From: UBA8752 sp042095055
GTDB lineage: Bacteria; Bacteroidota; Bacteroidia; Flavobacteriales_D; Sanyastnellaceae
DNA: 64,000 nucleotides
Assembly (NCBI GenBank): GCA_042095055.1
Contig: JBELBZ010000002.1
Span: forward strand, 1 to 64,000
Direction of reading: 5' to 3'
The position numbers and the translations under genes are program-made. Under the pieces are notes generated by a model. The model was not told where the DNA came from and ran no database searches. It saw nothing but the letters and a program-made list of their open reading frames with translations. Positions 34,747 through 43,900 of this stretch are shown piece after piece. Each line of letters starts with the position of its first letter. The first letter of the stretch is position 1.

Positions 34747-36804
34747 ATGAAGCACATCTTTACCCTGGCCGCTTGCGTGTTGGCCTTTCAAGTCTCGGCT
34801 CAATTGACCGGACAAATGCCTACAAAGGCGACCCAACAAGAACTGGAGACCAGCCGGCTCTTGGGCCTCGAAGAAATCGCCCGCTCAGAAGCTTCAGGCA
34901 TGCGCGGCGGCGATTCCACTGTGATCTTCTTCTATGAGGATTTCGCCAATGGATTGGCAGGAAACAACGGGCTTGGCGCGTTGACCACTGAGGACAGCAG
35001 CCCAGACAACACCATCTGGCAGTATGTAGACGCTGCTGGAGACGGGTATTTCCAGGATGCGACCGCTTCCGGCGTGCAGCCTCCAGCGGGTGAATTCAGC
35101 ACCAACATCGGAGCCTTGAACAGCATGACCGCTGACAATGGCTGGATGATTTTTGACTGCGATTACTACAACACGCCCATCGCAACGGGCGTGGAGGACA
35201 CAGAGGGCTACCTCAACCTCCCCACCATGGACATGACGGACCTGACGAGTGTGGTCATCTCTTGGGACCAATACCTCCGTTACTGCTGTTACCCTTACTT
35301 GCCCATTTTGGTGGAGGTGAGCACCGACGGTGGAAGCATCTGGACATCCTTCGAAGCGGGCGGAACCTTCATCCCTTCGGCGAACTCAGCCAGCGCCAAC
35401 CCCTTGGTCACGAGTTTGGACATCAGCTGTGCTGCAGCAGGACAGTCTGCGGTTGACATTCGTTTCGCCTACCTCCAAAGCCCAATTTCAGGCGGTGGAT
35501 ACAGCCACTACTACTGGGGCATCGATGACATCGCCATTGAGGCCAACCCTGTGACCAACAGCTTGGAGCTGGTGCAGTTGACCAACGGAGACGTTTACAA
35601 CCTTTTCGAGTACCGTGTGACGCCCATGGAGCAAAGGATCCCTGCTGCTGACGGAGGTGTTCTCGCGGGTGTTTTGTACCGCAATGCCGGTTACTTGGAC
35701 CAAGAGAACTGTGTGGTGACTGTGGACGTGTTGGATGATGCCGGCAATGTGTTGAGCACGACGAGCACCGATCCATTTACAGCGCCATCGTTTGCCAACA
35801 ACGACAACTGCCCTGCGAACCCTCAGGATACGTTGTACATCGCGACAGGGTGGGAGCCGGATGCAGAGGGCTTGTATACGTTGCGTGCGACCATGTCGAG
35901 CGACAGTGTGTTGGCTGCTTTGGTCGAAGGAAGTGATTCCGGTGCGTTGACGTTGGACATGGAGTACACAGAATGTGAGTTTGGCCATGACAACGCTGGA
36001 ACGCTGGATGTGGAACTCGGCCCAAGGTTTGACGACGAAAACGATTTCTTTGAGCCTACAGGCTATGGCAACCGTTATACCTTCAACAATGAAGGAACGA
36101 CGGTGTATGGCCTTGCGGTAGCCTTTGGCCCAAGCATGGGCTCAGGCATCGACTTTGAGATCCGTTGGATTGACCAGGATCCCGAGGTGGGCCTCAGCGA
36201 CTCTCCCTACGAGTTTGCAGAATTCACCTCAGATGCGAACTGGGCAGGGACACCAGCGGCTCCCGTTTATTACCCCCTGGCCTTCGAAGACGAAATCGAA
36301 GTGTCTGTGGAAGGGCTGGCTTCTCCTGGGTTCTATGCAGGAGCTGTCATCACGGAGTTTGACTTTGATGACCTCGAGTTGACGGTGTTGGGCAATGGCA
36401 ACAGCGACACAGACAACAGCACCATCATCTACCAGCAGGCAGGCAGTGGAGACTACGTTTGGTTTACTTCTCAGACCGCCACCCCCGCGATCCGTTTGAT
36501 CACTTGCCCCGTGGTGAGTGTCGACGTTTTGGGTGCTTTCAACGGCGTACACCTTGATGGCAACTTCCCGAACCCTACTGCAGGAGAGACCCGATTCCGT
36601 TTCAATGCGGATTGGGGTGGTGACTTTATCATCGAGTTGCGCGACTTGCAGGGACGTTTGGTCGATGTTGTCGACCTCGGATCCCGCCCGGCAGGAGAGC
36701 ACACGGTGGTGTACAACGCCTCTGCTTTGGCAGACGGCATGTACACATACTCGTTGGTTACCAATGGTGTTCGTATCACGAAGAAGATGCGCGTACAGCA
36801 TTGA
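34747..36804 (+). CDS. T9SS-secreted surface protein (type A sorting domain), paralogue 2
   Basis: 685 residues with a signal peptide ending at VSAQLT. It shares architecture with paralogue 1: an early FYEDFANGL motif, MTADNGWMIFDCDYYN matching TTADNGFVMVDSDLFG in position, YYWGIDDIAIEA matching AWMVDDLVVF, then a type A sorting domain with NFPNPTAGETRFRFN, SRPAGEHTVVYNASAL and GMYTYSLVTNG. Overall identity looks moderate, so this is an old tandem duplication. Function unknown; a surface or adhesin role is inferred. Its terminator overlaps the promoter region of the GH3-like gene. Confidence 0.88.
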   Translation: MKHIFTLAACVLAFQVSAQLTGQMPTKATQQELETSRLLGLEEIARSEASGMRGGDSTVIFFYEDFANGLAGNNGLGALTTEDSSPDNTIWQYVDAAGDGYFQDATASGVQPPAGEFSTNIGALNSMTADNGWMIFDCDYYNTPIATGVEDTEGYLNLPTMDMTDLTSVVISWDQYLRYCCYPYLPILVEVSTDGGSIWTSFEAGGTFIPSANSASANPLVTSLDISCAAAGQSAVDIRFAYLQSPISGGGYSHYYWGIDDIAIEANPVTNSLELVQLTNGDVYNLFEYRVTPMEQRIPAADGGVLAGVLYRNAGYLDQENCVVTVDVLDDAGNVLSTTSTDPFTAPSFANNDNCPANPQDTLYIATGWEPDAEGLYTLRATMSSDSVLAALVEGSDSGALTLDMEYTECEFGHDNAGTLDVELGPRFDDENDFFEPTGYGNRYTFNNEGTTVYGLAVAFGPSMGSGIDFEIRWIDQDPEVGLSDSPYEFAEFTSDANWAGTPAAPVYYPLAFEDEIEVSVEGLASPGFYAGAVITEFDFDDLELTVLGNGNSDTDNSTIIYQQAGSGDYVWFTSQTATPAIRLITCPVVSVDVLGAFNGVHLDGNFPNPTAGETRFRFNADWGGDFIIELRDLQGRLVDVVDLGSRPAGEHTVVYNASALADGMYTYSLVTNGVRITKKMRVQH

Positions 36805-36826
36805 GTTGACCGTTGTCAATGAACTT

Positions 36827-36866
36827 AAAAGGCCCGCTCCCTGTATGGGGGGCGGGCCTTTATTTT
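36827..36866 (+). terminator. Terminator after T9SS paralogue 2
   Basis: AAAAGGCCCGC pairs with GCGGGCCTTTATTTT, with an inner CTCC/GGGG extension. The T-rich end contains the TATTTTCG that probably starts the next gene, so terminator and promoter overlap. Confidence 0.8.
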
Positions 36867-36868
36867 CG
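36861..36868 (+). promoter_or_regulatory. Candidate -7 element of the GH3-like gene
   Basis: TATTTTCG, one change from TAnnTTTG, ends 5 bases before the ATG at 36874, implying a near-leaderless transcript if that ATG is used. Confidence 0.4.
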
Positions 36869-36873
36869 CAAGG

Positions 36874-38421
36874 ATGTCTAAGGGCGCACATACCCCAGTA
36901 AGCGGAGGGTGGAAAGGCCGTTTCGCCGGTCCATGGGCGCGCCGTGTCCGCAGCAAAGACCACTTGGTCAATGCGGATCCGATGGGCGCCCAAGCCGCCG
37001 TGCTCCAGGCGTTGCTGTCTCGCGCGGCCACAACGGTGTTTGGAAAGGACCACGGCTTGGCGGATGTAGCGAAGATTCAAGACCCTGTCGCACAAGCGAG
37101 GGCTTTTCGGGAGGCAGTGCCCGTGCGGGACTACGAAGGGCTCAAGCCTTATGTAGAACGCGCCGTAGCGGGAGAGCCAGATGTGTTGTGGCCGGGATTG
37201 CCCAAGTACTTCTGCAAGACCTCGGGCACGACTTCTGGTGCGAAGTACATTCCGCTCACTGAGGACAGTTTGCCCAACCACATTGGTGCAGCACGAAGGG
37301 CGTTGTTGCACCATGTCGCCAACAGTGGCAGTGCAGAATTTGTGGGAGGCAAGATGATCTTTTTGCAGGGCAGTCCCACGTTGACGCCCACTCCTGGTGG
37401 CGTTCCATTGGGACGGTTGAGTGGCATTGTGGCGCATCACATCCCTTCTTATCTCCAACGCAACCGCTTGCCGGCTTGGGACACGAACTGCATCGAAGAT
37501 TGGGAAACCAAGGTGGAGGCCATCGTGCGTGAAACTGCGGGCCAGGACCTGCGCCTGATCAGTGGCATACCCTCATGGGTGCAGATGTATTTCGAGCGTC
37601 TTCTGGCGCACACAGGCGCAGCCAACGTGAAGGAGGTGTTCCCCAATTTTTCGCTGTTCGTCTTCGGCGGGGTGGCCTATGCGCCCTATGCGGAGCGGTT
37701 TCGCGAACTCATTGGGGGAGATGTGGCGACCGTGGAGACCTACCCCGCGAGTGAAGGATTTATAGCCTATCAAGATGGTGGTCTTGGGGAGGGTTTGCTG
37801 GTGAATGCGGCGGATGGATTGTTTTTGGAGTTTATCCCAGCAGAGGAGTACGGGAGGCCAGGTGCCCGCAGACTCGGCCTGGGCGAAGTGGAGATGGGGG
37901 TGAATTACGCCGTCGTGGTGACTTCCAATGCCGGATTGTGGGCCTATGATTTGGGTGACACAGTGCGCTTTGTTTCATTGGCTCCAGCGCGGGTGCTTGT
38001 GACGGGGCGGATCAAACACTTTACCAGTGCCTTTGGGGAGCATGTGATTGCAGAGGAAGTTGAATCGGCGATGGCTGAGGCTGTCGCGCAGCATGGAGGC
38101 CAGGTGATCGAATTTCATGTGGCCCCAGAGGTGAATCCCAATAGTGGGTTGCCCTATCACGAGTGGTTCGTAGAGTTTGCTGTAGAACCGAGAGATGCCG
38201 GTGCTTTTGCGGCCGCATTGGATTTGGGCTTACAGGAGCGCAACCCGTATTACCGGGATTTGATTTCGGGGGGAGTATTGCGCCCTGCGAGGTTGCAGGT
38301 GCTTCCTCCGGGGGCGTTCCACGCGGCCATGGCCCGCCGGGGCAAACTGGGTGGTCAAAACAAGATCCCCCGATTGGCCAATGACCGTGCCATGGCGCAA
38401 GAACTGTTGGAACATGACTGA
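36874..38421 (+). CDS. GH3 auxin-responsive-promoter family protein (acyl-adenylating fold)
   Basis: 515 residues. It belongs to the GH3 branch of the ANL adenylating enzymes, known in plants for conjugating amino acids to jasmonate or auxin; bacterial members have no established substrate. The ATP-binding P-loop is KTSGTTSGAKYIPL (about residues 113-126). Further landmarks are RLISGIPSWVQMYFERLL, FVFGGVAYAPYAERF, a YPASEGFIAYQ motif, YDLGDTVRFVSL and TGRIKHFTSAFGEHVI. There is no peptidyl carrier or partner domain. The stop overlaps the udk start by 8 bases (ATGACTGA), so the two are probably translated together. Confidence 0.9.
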   Translation: MSKGAHTPVSGGWKGRFAGPWARRVRSKDHLVNADPMGAQAAVLQALLSRAATTVFGKDHGLADVAKIQDPVAQARAFREAVPVRDYEGLKPYVERAVAGEPDVLWPGLPKYFCKTSGTTSGAKYIPLTEDSLPNHIGAARRALLHHVANSGSAEFVGGKMIFLQGSPTLTPTPGGVPLGRLSGIVAHHIPSYLQRNRLPAWDTNCIEDWETKVEAIVRETAGQDLRLISGIPSWVQMYFERLLAHTGAANVKEVFPNFSLFVFGGVAYAPYAERFRELIGGDVATVETYPASEGFIAYQDGGLGEGLLVNAADGLFLEFIPAEEYGRPGARRLGLGEVEMGVNYAVVVTSNAGLWAYDLGDTVRFVSLAPARVLVTGRIKHFTSAFGEHVIAEEVESAMAEAVAQHGGQVIEFHVAPEVNPNSGLPYHEWFVEFAVEPRDAGAFAAALDLGLQERNPYYRDLISGGVLRPARLQVLPPGAFHAAMARRGKLGGQNKIPRLANDRAMAQELLEHD

Positions 38422-39040
38422 ACACCACCGTACCATTCTCGTTGGCGTGGCCGGTGGAAGCGCCTCTGGAAAAGGCACCATCGTCGACCGGTTGCTGGCC
38501 CATTATGGCCAACAGGCCGCCGTCCTGCGCATGGACGATTACTACAAGCCCCTCGGCCAGATTCCCCGCGATGCCGATGGGGAGCCGAACTTCGACAAAC
38601 CCGACTCATTGGACCTGGCCCGTTTGGCAGGTGACCTCGACCAGTTGCGCGCGGGAGTGGACTTGCACATTGACAGTTACACCTTCAATCAGCCGGGCGT
38701 TCTGTCCCAGCGGCTGCACATTCCGGCGTGCCCGGTGGTGTTTCTTGATGGGCTTTTTCTGTTGCACGACGAGGGCGTCCGGGAGCGGTTGCAATTGACC
38801 GTATACATCCATGCGACCCCTGAGACGCGGCTGGCGCGGCGCATGGCGCGTGACCAAGCGGAGCGCAGTTTGACCCCGGATATCATCCAATACCAGTGGG
38901 ACCACCATGTCAGGCCCGGAGACCTCGCTTACCTCGAGCCGGTGTCCCATCTTGCGCATGTGGCGGTAGACAATGATCGGCCTGTAGAGGCGGACTTGTC
39001 AGAAGTCCACGCCGCGATTTCCGCCTTGATCCAACCTTGA
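38414..39040 (+). CDS. udk: Uridine kinase-like protein
   Basis: 208 residues. A P-loop kinase that phosphorylates uridine (and cytidine) in pyrimidine salvage. Walker A is GVAGGSASGKGT, followed by LRMDDYYKPLG with a catalytic-type Asp, then NFDKPDSLD and the lid-like RDQAERSLTPDIIQYQW. Length matches the Udk family. ATG at 38414 lies inside the last codons of the GH3-like gene; upstream codons of the same frame are not coding. The specificity for uridine is inferred from family resemblance. Confidence 0.88.
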   Translation: MTEHHRTILVGVAGGSASGKGTIVDRLLAHYGQQAAVLRMDDYYKPLGQIPRDADGEPNFDKPDSLDLARLAGDLDQLRAGVDLHIDSYTFNQPGVLSQRLHIPACPVVFLDGLFLLHDEGVRERLQLTVYIHATPETRLARRMARDQAERSLTPDIIQYQWDHHVRPGDLAYLEPVSHLAHVAVDNDRPVEADLSEVHAAISALIQP

Positions 39041-39051
39041 AACCTTTCACC

Positions 39052-39411
39052 ATGTCGAAGACTTTTTTTACCCTGCCCACTTGCAAGACATGCCAGCGCA
39101 TTGAGGCGGATTTGAACCCGGCCGCAGCAGGGGCGACCGTTCGGGACATCAAAGCTGAGGCCATTACCGCTGAAGAAGTGGATGCCATGTACGCGCATTC
39201 CGGCAGCTATGAGGCGCTTTTCAGCCGCCGTGCCATGAAGTTCCGCTCCATGGGATTGGCAGAGCGCCAGCTGACGGAAGCCGATTACCGTCAGCTCATC
39301 ATCGATGAATACACCTTCCTCAAGCGCCCAGTGCTCTTGACCGATGCGGGGGTTTTCGCGGGGTCTGCCAAGGCGTCTGTTGAAGCCGCTAGGGCCGCGT
39401 TGCAGTCTTAA
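39052..39411 (+). CDS. ArsC/Spx-like thioredoxin-fold protein
   Basis: 119 residues. Thioredoxin-fold protein of the arsenate-reductase-like (ArsC/YffB/Spx) family with LPTCKTCQRI at the N-terminus (CxxC) and FLKRPVLLTDAGVFAG near the end, where Arg-Pro-Val is the conserved turn. Members may reduce arsenate, assist glutathione-linked reactions or regulate RNA polymerase; the exact role is not clear. Start is ATG 39052; a TTG extension to 39037 overlaps the udk stop and is less likely. The next gene starts 12 bases later. Confidence 0.8.
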   Translation: MSKTFFTLPTCKTCQRIEADLNPAAAGATVRDIKAEAITAEEVDAMYAHSGSYEALFSRRAMKFRSMGLAERQLTEADYRQLIIDEYTFLKRPVLLTDAGVFAGSAKASVEAARAALQS

Positions 39412-39423
39412 TTCCAAGCGGAC

Positions 39424-40338
39424 TTGCAACGCTTACTCGCCCACCTGGCATTGTTGGTCGTTGCCTTGGTGTACGGGGGCAATTACCTCGTTGCCAAAGG
39501 TTTGATGCCTGACTTGGTGGGGCCCAGTGGCTTCATCGTGTTGCGGGTGACGGGTGCTTTGGCCTTGTTTTCACTGTTGCTGCCTTTCAACAGGGAGCGT
39601 GTCGCAAAGGCCGACATTCCGCGGTTGATTTTCTGTGGTGTGACGGGAGTGGGCATCAACATGCTGCTCTTTTTCAATGGGCTCAACATCACAAGCCCGG
39701 TCAATGCGAGCCTCATCATGACGGTCAACCCCATTTTGGTGTTGATTGCCAGTGCGGTGGTCTTGGGCCAGCCCATCGTGAGGCGGCGTTTGATCGGTGT
39801 CATCATAGGGGGTGTGGGTGCTGCGGCCATTTTGTTGTGGAGCGGCTCTGGGGACCGGGTCCACGCCTCGTGGCAAGGCGACCTCATGATCCTGATCAAT
39901 GCGACGAGCTATGCTTTTTATTTGGTTGCGGTCAAGCCCCTGATGTCCAAGTACAAACCGCTGACGGTGGTGACGTGGGTCTTCCTGTTTGGCTGGTTGT
40001 TTACCACGCCCATAGGTTGGGGTCAGGCGTCTGAAATCGACTGGGGTCTTTTTGGTCCTTCTGAATGGATGGGGGTCGCGTATGTGGTGTTGGCCACCAC
40101 CTTTTTGGTGTACCTGCTCAACATTTTTGCGATGCGCCACCTTCAGCCTACTGTGGTGAGCGTGTACATCTACCTCCAGCCGCTGTTGGCCACCCTGTTT
40201 AGCGTGGCACAGGCCCGGTATGGCGGCACGGATTACATGGTGGATACCGGATGGCCACTGTGGGCCTTTGGGGCGCTCATATTCCTCGGGGTGTATCTGG
40301 TGGGCAAGCCCGTGCGAATCACAGCTTCTAACGCTTAA
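39424..40338 (+). CDS. EamA/DMT-family transporter (TTG start)
   Basis: 304 residues with about ten transmembrane helices in two EamA repeats. Landmarks are LVYGGNYLVAKGLMPDL, NGLNITSPVNASLIMTVNPI and VYIYLQPLLATLFSV. The substrate is unknown. The start must be TTG at 39424 because the only upstream codons in frame follow a stop at 39409 (the shared stop of the ArsC-like gene), and the next ATG would remove helix 1. It is 9 bases upstream of the 3-hydroxyanthranilate dioxygenase gene, so it belongs to the same transcript and might move a pathway-related compound; that is inference. Confidence 0.87.
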   Translation: MQRLLAHLALLVVALVYGGNYLVAKGLMPDLVGPSGFIVLRVTGALALFSLLLPFNRERVAKADIPRLIFCGVTGVGINMLLFFNGLNITSPVNASLIMTVNPILVLIASAVVLGQPIVRRRLIGVIIGGVGAAAILLWSGSGDRVHASWQGDLMILINATSYAFYLVAVKPLMSKYKPLTVVTWVFLFGWLFTTPIGWGQASEIDWGLFGPSEWMGVAYVVLATTFLVYLLNIFAMRHLQPTVVSVYIYLQPLLATLFSVAQARYGGTDYMVDTGWPLWAFGALIFLGVYLVGKPVRITASNA

Positions 40339-40347
40339 ATTCAGCAC

Positions 40348-40884
40348 ATGCCGATTCCGAAGCCTTTCAACCTGACCACCTGGATCGAGGAGCACCGCGA
40401 CATGCTGAAGCCGCCAGTGGGCAACAAAAACATGTACGTGGACAGTGGCGACTACATCGTGATGATTGTGGCCGGCCCCAATGCCCGCAAGGACTACCAT
40501 TACAACGAAACCGAAGAGCTGTTCTACCAGCTGGAAGGCCACATTACTGTGCGCATTCAGGAAGATGGAAAAGCTGTGGACATGAAGCTGGGCCCTGGAG
40601 ACATGTACCTCCACCCCGCCAAAGTGCCCCACAGCCCCATGCGGGAGGCGGGCTCCCTGGGCCTGGTGATTGAGCGCAAACGCGAAGGCAGTGGCATGCA
40701 GGACGGTTTGTTGTGGTTCTGCGATGGATGCAACACCAAGTTGCACGAGACGTATTTCGAGCTCCGGGACATCGAGCGGGATTTTTTGCCGCGTTTTAGG
40801 GAATTCTATGGCAGTCAAGCCAAGCGCACCTGTTCCTCTTGTGGTGATGTTTTGCCCGCGGATCCGCGCTTTGTGGATGCCTAA
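40348..40884 (+). CDS. nbaC: 3-hydroxyanthranilate 3,4-dioxygenase
   Basis: 178 residues, the bacterial length. A cupin that opens 3-hydroxyanthranilate to aminocarboxymuconate semialdehyde, which cyclises to quinolinate for NAD synthesis. Fe(II) ligands are the His and Glu in DYHYNETEELFYQ and the His in PHSPMREAG. The C-terminal rubredoxin-like iron site is complete: CDGC around residue 130 and CSSC near residue 165. The substrate comes from kynureninase (26.1 kb). It follows the EamA gene by 9 bases. Confidence 0.94.
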   Translation: MPIPKPFNLTTWIEEHRDMLKPPVGNKNMYVDSGDYIVMIVAGPNARKDYHYNETEELFYQLEGHITVRIQEDGKAVDMKLGPGDMYLHPAKVPHSPMREAGSLGLVIERKREGSGMQDGLLWFCDGCNTKLHETYFELRDIERDFLPRFREFYGSQAKRTCSSCGDVLPADPRFVDA

Positions 40885-40938
40885 TGGCGCAACCATACGT
40901 GCCGTCTGTCTGTTTTCATTAAGGCGAAAGCCTGCACC

Positions 40939-43900
40939 ATGATCATGCGATTCAAACTGTATTTCTTGGGCTTGGCCCTGTTGGGGACCTTCTCTTCTGC
41001 AGCCCAACCATTGTTGGTAGACGGTGACGTCTGCTTGGACATTGAGGTGCTTGCCATTCATACGGAAGGTGAATTGGAAGGCATGACCACCTATCGGCTT
41101 TATGCAACCCTCCCCGGGCCCAGTGATGTGGTCACCACGGTTTTTGGAGATGCCGATCACCCCACGAGTTTGCAGACCACGACGTCGTTTTACCAAAGCG
41201 AGATTGGAGGCCAATTCCCCTGTGCGAACAACCCCATACTGTTCGATGCCTTTCCCACATTGGCTTGGGACAGTTGGTTGACCTTGGGCATATCGGGCCC
41301 GCCTGATGCGGCATTGGGCCAGGACTGCCCGCAAGTGGTGATGAGCTCAGGTTCTCCCTTCATGACTGAATTTGAAAACGGCGGTGGATTCACCATCGAT
41401 GACATGATTGGAAGCGCATGGTTTGTGGTCCCTTCCAATACCAATGGGTTGCCGGATGAAGACGGTCGGGTGCTGCTTGCACAGTTGACGACCGATGGGG
41501 CCCTTTCAGGGGTGTTGTACATGCAAATCCTGCCTGGCGGTGTCGGCACCTTGGCCGAAGTGGTGGAGTTGCCGTTGTATGGCGCCTGCGCGGAAATCAC
41601 GCCGGTTCAATGTCCAGAGGAAATCTTCGCTGACGGCGAGGGGTGCAACTGGGAGTTTGAGGTGGGAAGTGCCCAACCCGGGGACACTGCTGTTTGGTCC
41701 TTTGGCGATGACGTCCAAGCCGGAGGGCATTACGCAGGTTACGTTTTTGCCGGAGACGGAGAATACCCCGTGTCCGTGAGTTACAGTTCAAACCTTTGCC
41801 CCAACGGTGTCACCCTCGTGACGGCCGTGGAGGTGGACGGTTGCTCTGAGGTGGACTGTGTGTTGGAGTTGAATGTGGAAACCGCGCAGGAAGGCGAGGT
41901 CATCATGGTCATTCCCACCGGCTATCCCGAAGGCGTGGAGCTGATTTACTCCCTGAATGGGGAGGTGTTTCAAGAGGGAGGGTTGGCGATCACCTTGCCA
42001 GTGGGAACGGGAGATGCACCGTGGCAGGTTTGTGTTCAATACATCTCGGAGGATTGTCCAGATGGTGTGGTGGCCTGCACAGGGAGCGAGGGTTATGAGT
42101 CGGGTTGCCCCGATGAAATTTGGGTCGGCGGTGCCGGTTGTGAGTACATATTGAGCATCTGTGACTACACAGAAGGGGAGAGCGTGATGTGGTCATTCAG
42201 CGACAGCACGGCAGCAGAAGGCCATTTCACGTGGCACACTTTTCCAGAAGACGGGCTCTACGAGGCCTGTGCGACATACGTTAGCCCCACTTGCCCGGAC
42301 AGCACGGTATTGTGCACGGCGGTTGAGGTAGAGGGCTGCGGCCCTTGTGTCTTGGACATCGTGGTCGTGTCCGAAAATGCAGAAGAAGGAAATTGGGTGT
42401 TGTCCACCGAGGGCGCGCCAGAAGGAACCGTTGTGGAGTGGTTTGATGGTACCGGGGCATTTTTGGAGCAAGCGGAAGAACTGTACTTCCAAGGAAGCGG
42501 AACGGTGTGTGCCATGTATGAGACCCCCGAGTGTCCATCGGGCGTTGAGGCGTGCATTGAGCTCGAGCTGGCAACGCCGAATTGTGACGTTCAGTTGGAA
42601 TTGACGGAGTTGGCCTTGTGCGGTGAATACCTCGTCGAATACAACGGCGAGCCGGGTCCTGAAGATGTGTTGTGGTACCTCGATGGGGAATTGTTGCAGA
42701 CGGGGGGAAGCGCCTTTGATTTTTCGGTGGACAGCGCGCAATCCGCCCTGGTGTGCGCCATTGCAACAGGCGCAGACTGTCCTCAGGGTGAGGAGGTGTG
42801 CATCGCCGTGGAAAACGAAGGTTGCGAGCCTTGTCTTACCGAGGACGACGCTGAGCTGATGTCGGGGTTGGTTGATGCATCAGAACCCTGTCTGGTTTTC
42901 TTGCTGGTTGAGATGATGCAGCCGAACGACTTCTACATCTTCTGGGAATTCGGCGATGGCATGACCACTTCAAATGCCCACCTGTTTACCGAGCATCAAT
43001 ACGCTGAATCTGGCACCTATGAGGCCTGCGCCACGGTGTTCAGTCCGGGATGTCCTGAAGGCTCCACTTGGTGCATTGAGGTTGAGGTGGAAGGGTGCGA
43101 TGCGTTGTGTGAGCCAGTGGTGGTGACGGTTACACCCGAGGAGGGGGCCTCTGGCCTTTACTTCTGGTCGGGGTCTTCTGCGAACTGGTTTCAGGATGAC
43201 ATCTTCTTGATTCCTGGAGGCAGCACCGAACCGCTGGAACTGGGTTTGTGCCTGACTGAGGGGTGTTATCTGATGGATTTCTGGCCCGGTGACAGCAGCG
43301 CCTCGGCCTCAGCATTGGACATCGTTGTTTCGGATGCGGATGGCCCCATTGAATGGGAGAGCGACCCATTTGTGGATGAGAACGGCTGGCAGGTTGTCCA
43401 TTTTGGGGTGGGAGAACCGGGATGTGATCCCGCTCCTGAGCTGTGCACCTTGGACATCGAAGCGGAGCAGCAAGCAGACGGAAGTTGGACGCTCACAGCC
43501 GTGACGGCCTCGTCGGAAGACGTGGACTTCCAATGGACCTTTGCGGATGGCTCTGTGCTCAATGGGCAAACCGTCAACTACACGTTTGTTTCCGGGGCCG
43601 CTTTCGAAACGGCCTGTGTCTCCGCTTTTTTTCCGGAGTGCGGCGAAATTTTGGCAGCCTGCATGGACCTCGATGGGGGAGCAGATGAGGCTTGTGAGGC
43701 GGTTGAAGTTGTGATCGAGGGTGAAACTTTTGTTGAATTGCTTGAAGACCTCGAGTGGGCGTGGAGCTTGGTGAACGAGAATTTTGATTGGTCGGGTTCA
43801 CTGTCTTTGGATCCATCGGACGGCGATGCAGAGGGACTGGTGTTGTGCGTGCCTCCAGGGTGCTATGCCTTGTCCATGGAACTGTCCGGTCTTCCCGGTT

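Noticed and set aside
39571..41334. 587-codon antisense frame under the EamA, dioxygenase and T9SS genes
   Set aside because: Spans three well-supported genes on the other strand and shows no signature.
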